Assembly: GCA_937958375.1 (NCBI GenBank)
Contig: CALGNY010000073.1
Coordinates: forward strand, 1 to 41,589
Length of the DNA: 41,589 nucleotides
Direction of reading: 5' to 3'
Source of the DNA: an uncultured Bacillaceae bacterium
GTDB taxonomy: Bacteria; Bacillota; Bacilli; Bacillales; Alkalibacillaceae
The position numbers and the translations under genes are program-made. Position 1 is the stretch's first letter. Every line of letters begins with the position of its first letter. This document shows positions 41,581 to 41,589 of this stretch, piece by piece. A model generated the notes under the pieces. That model ran no database searches. It saw only the letters and a list, made by a program, of their open reading frames with translations, and was not told the origin of the DNA.

Positions 41581-41589
41581 ATTTCAAAA

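Noticed and set aside
1..41589. A defence island, prophage or biosynthetic cluster
   Set aside because: Nearly every gene is a recognisable core gene in conserved order. The NERD fragment and the permease are the only accessory-looking genes, and they do not form a system.

Overview
The window looks like a core chromosomal segment of an endospore-forming Firmicute in the Bacillaceae. It carries spoIVFA, spoIVFB, spo0B, safA-like, spoVB and rsfA-like sporulation genes. The gene order largely follows the region that in Bacillus subtilis, as I recall it, runs from spoIVFA through rplU-rpmA, obg, ruvAB, queA-tgt, secDF, recJ-apt-relA and hisS-aspS to cymR, mnmA and recD2, just before alaS. Base composition is moderate. 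Some traits differ from B. subtilis: an RNase E/G gene, a nadE at the safA locus and an ArsB/NhaD-type permease. They hint at a halophilic or alkaliphilic branch, but I cannot name the genus.

Layout. 1-1001: a reverse-strand NERD-domain gene broken by a one-base frameshift. 1275-4258: the intramembrane protease SpoIVFB, its partner SpoIVFA and an RNase E/G, with overlapping genes. 4242-5396: the rplU-prp-rpmA ribosomal operon with promoter, leader and strong terminator. 5490-7284: spo0B-obg. 7421-11196: safA-like gene, a 42-bp tandem repeat, nadE, a CoxA-like lipoprotein, a short-chain reductase and yebC. 11318-15742: ruvAB with a LexA box, a DUF2905 gene, queA-tgt-yajC and a bidirectional terminator. 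15743-19925: a repeat cluster, a YrzE-like membrane protein, the permease, a DUF421 protein and convergent spoVB. 20097-28961: comN-like gene, secDF, a LapA-domain gene, recJ-apt, relA and dtd. 28964-32345: T-box-controlled hisS-aspS. 32389-32906: 6S RNA and a second repeat cluster. 32907-41262: rsfA-like gene (reverse), rarA, cymR, iscS-mnmA, a TPR gene, recD2 and a 55-residue zinc-ribbon gene. 41270-41589: promoter and T-box leader, presumably for alaS beyond the edge.

The genes serve translation and tRNA quality or modification (L21, L27, Prp, Obg, QueA, Tgt, MnmA/IscS, HisRS, AspRS, Dtd), recombination and repair (RuvAB, RecJ, RarA, RecD2), secretion (YajC, SecDF), the stringent response and purine salvage (Rel, Apt), and sporulation. 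Almost all are ordinary. I found no CRISPR array, prophage, transposase, recognisable defence system or clearly new protein system.

The parts most worth a second look are non-coding. A 51-52-bp repeat lies in two places 17 kb apart, with 40 of 43 bases identical between copies, and shares an 18-base core with the 42-bp repeat downstream of safA. A palindrome brackets the recJ promoter. A nadE terminator contains the ribosome binding site of the next gene. The hisS-aspS T-box has GAC and CAT codons overlapping in its specifier loop. The 6S RNA shows two competing pairings.
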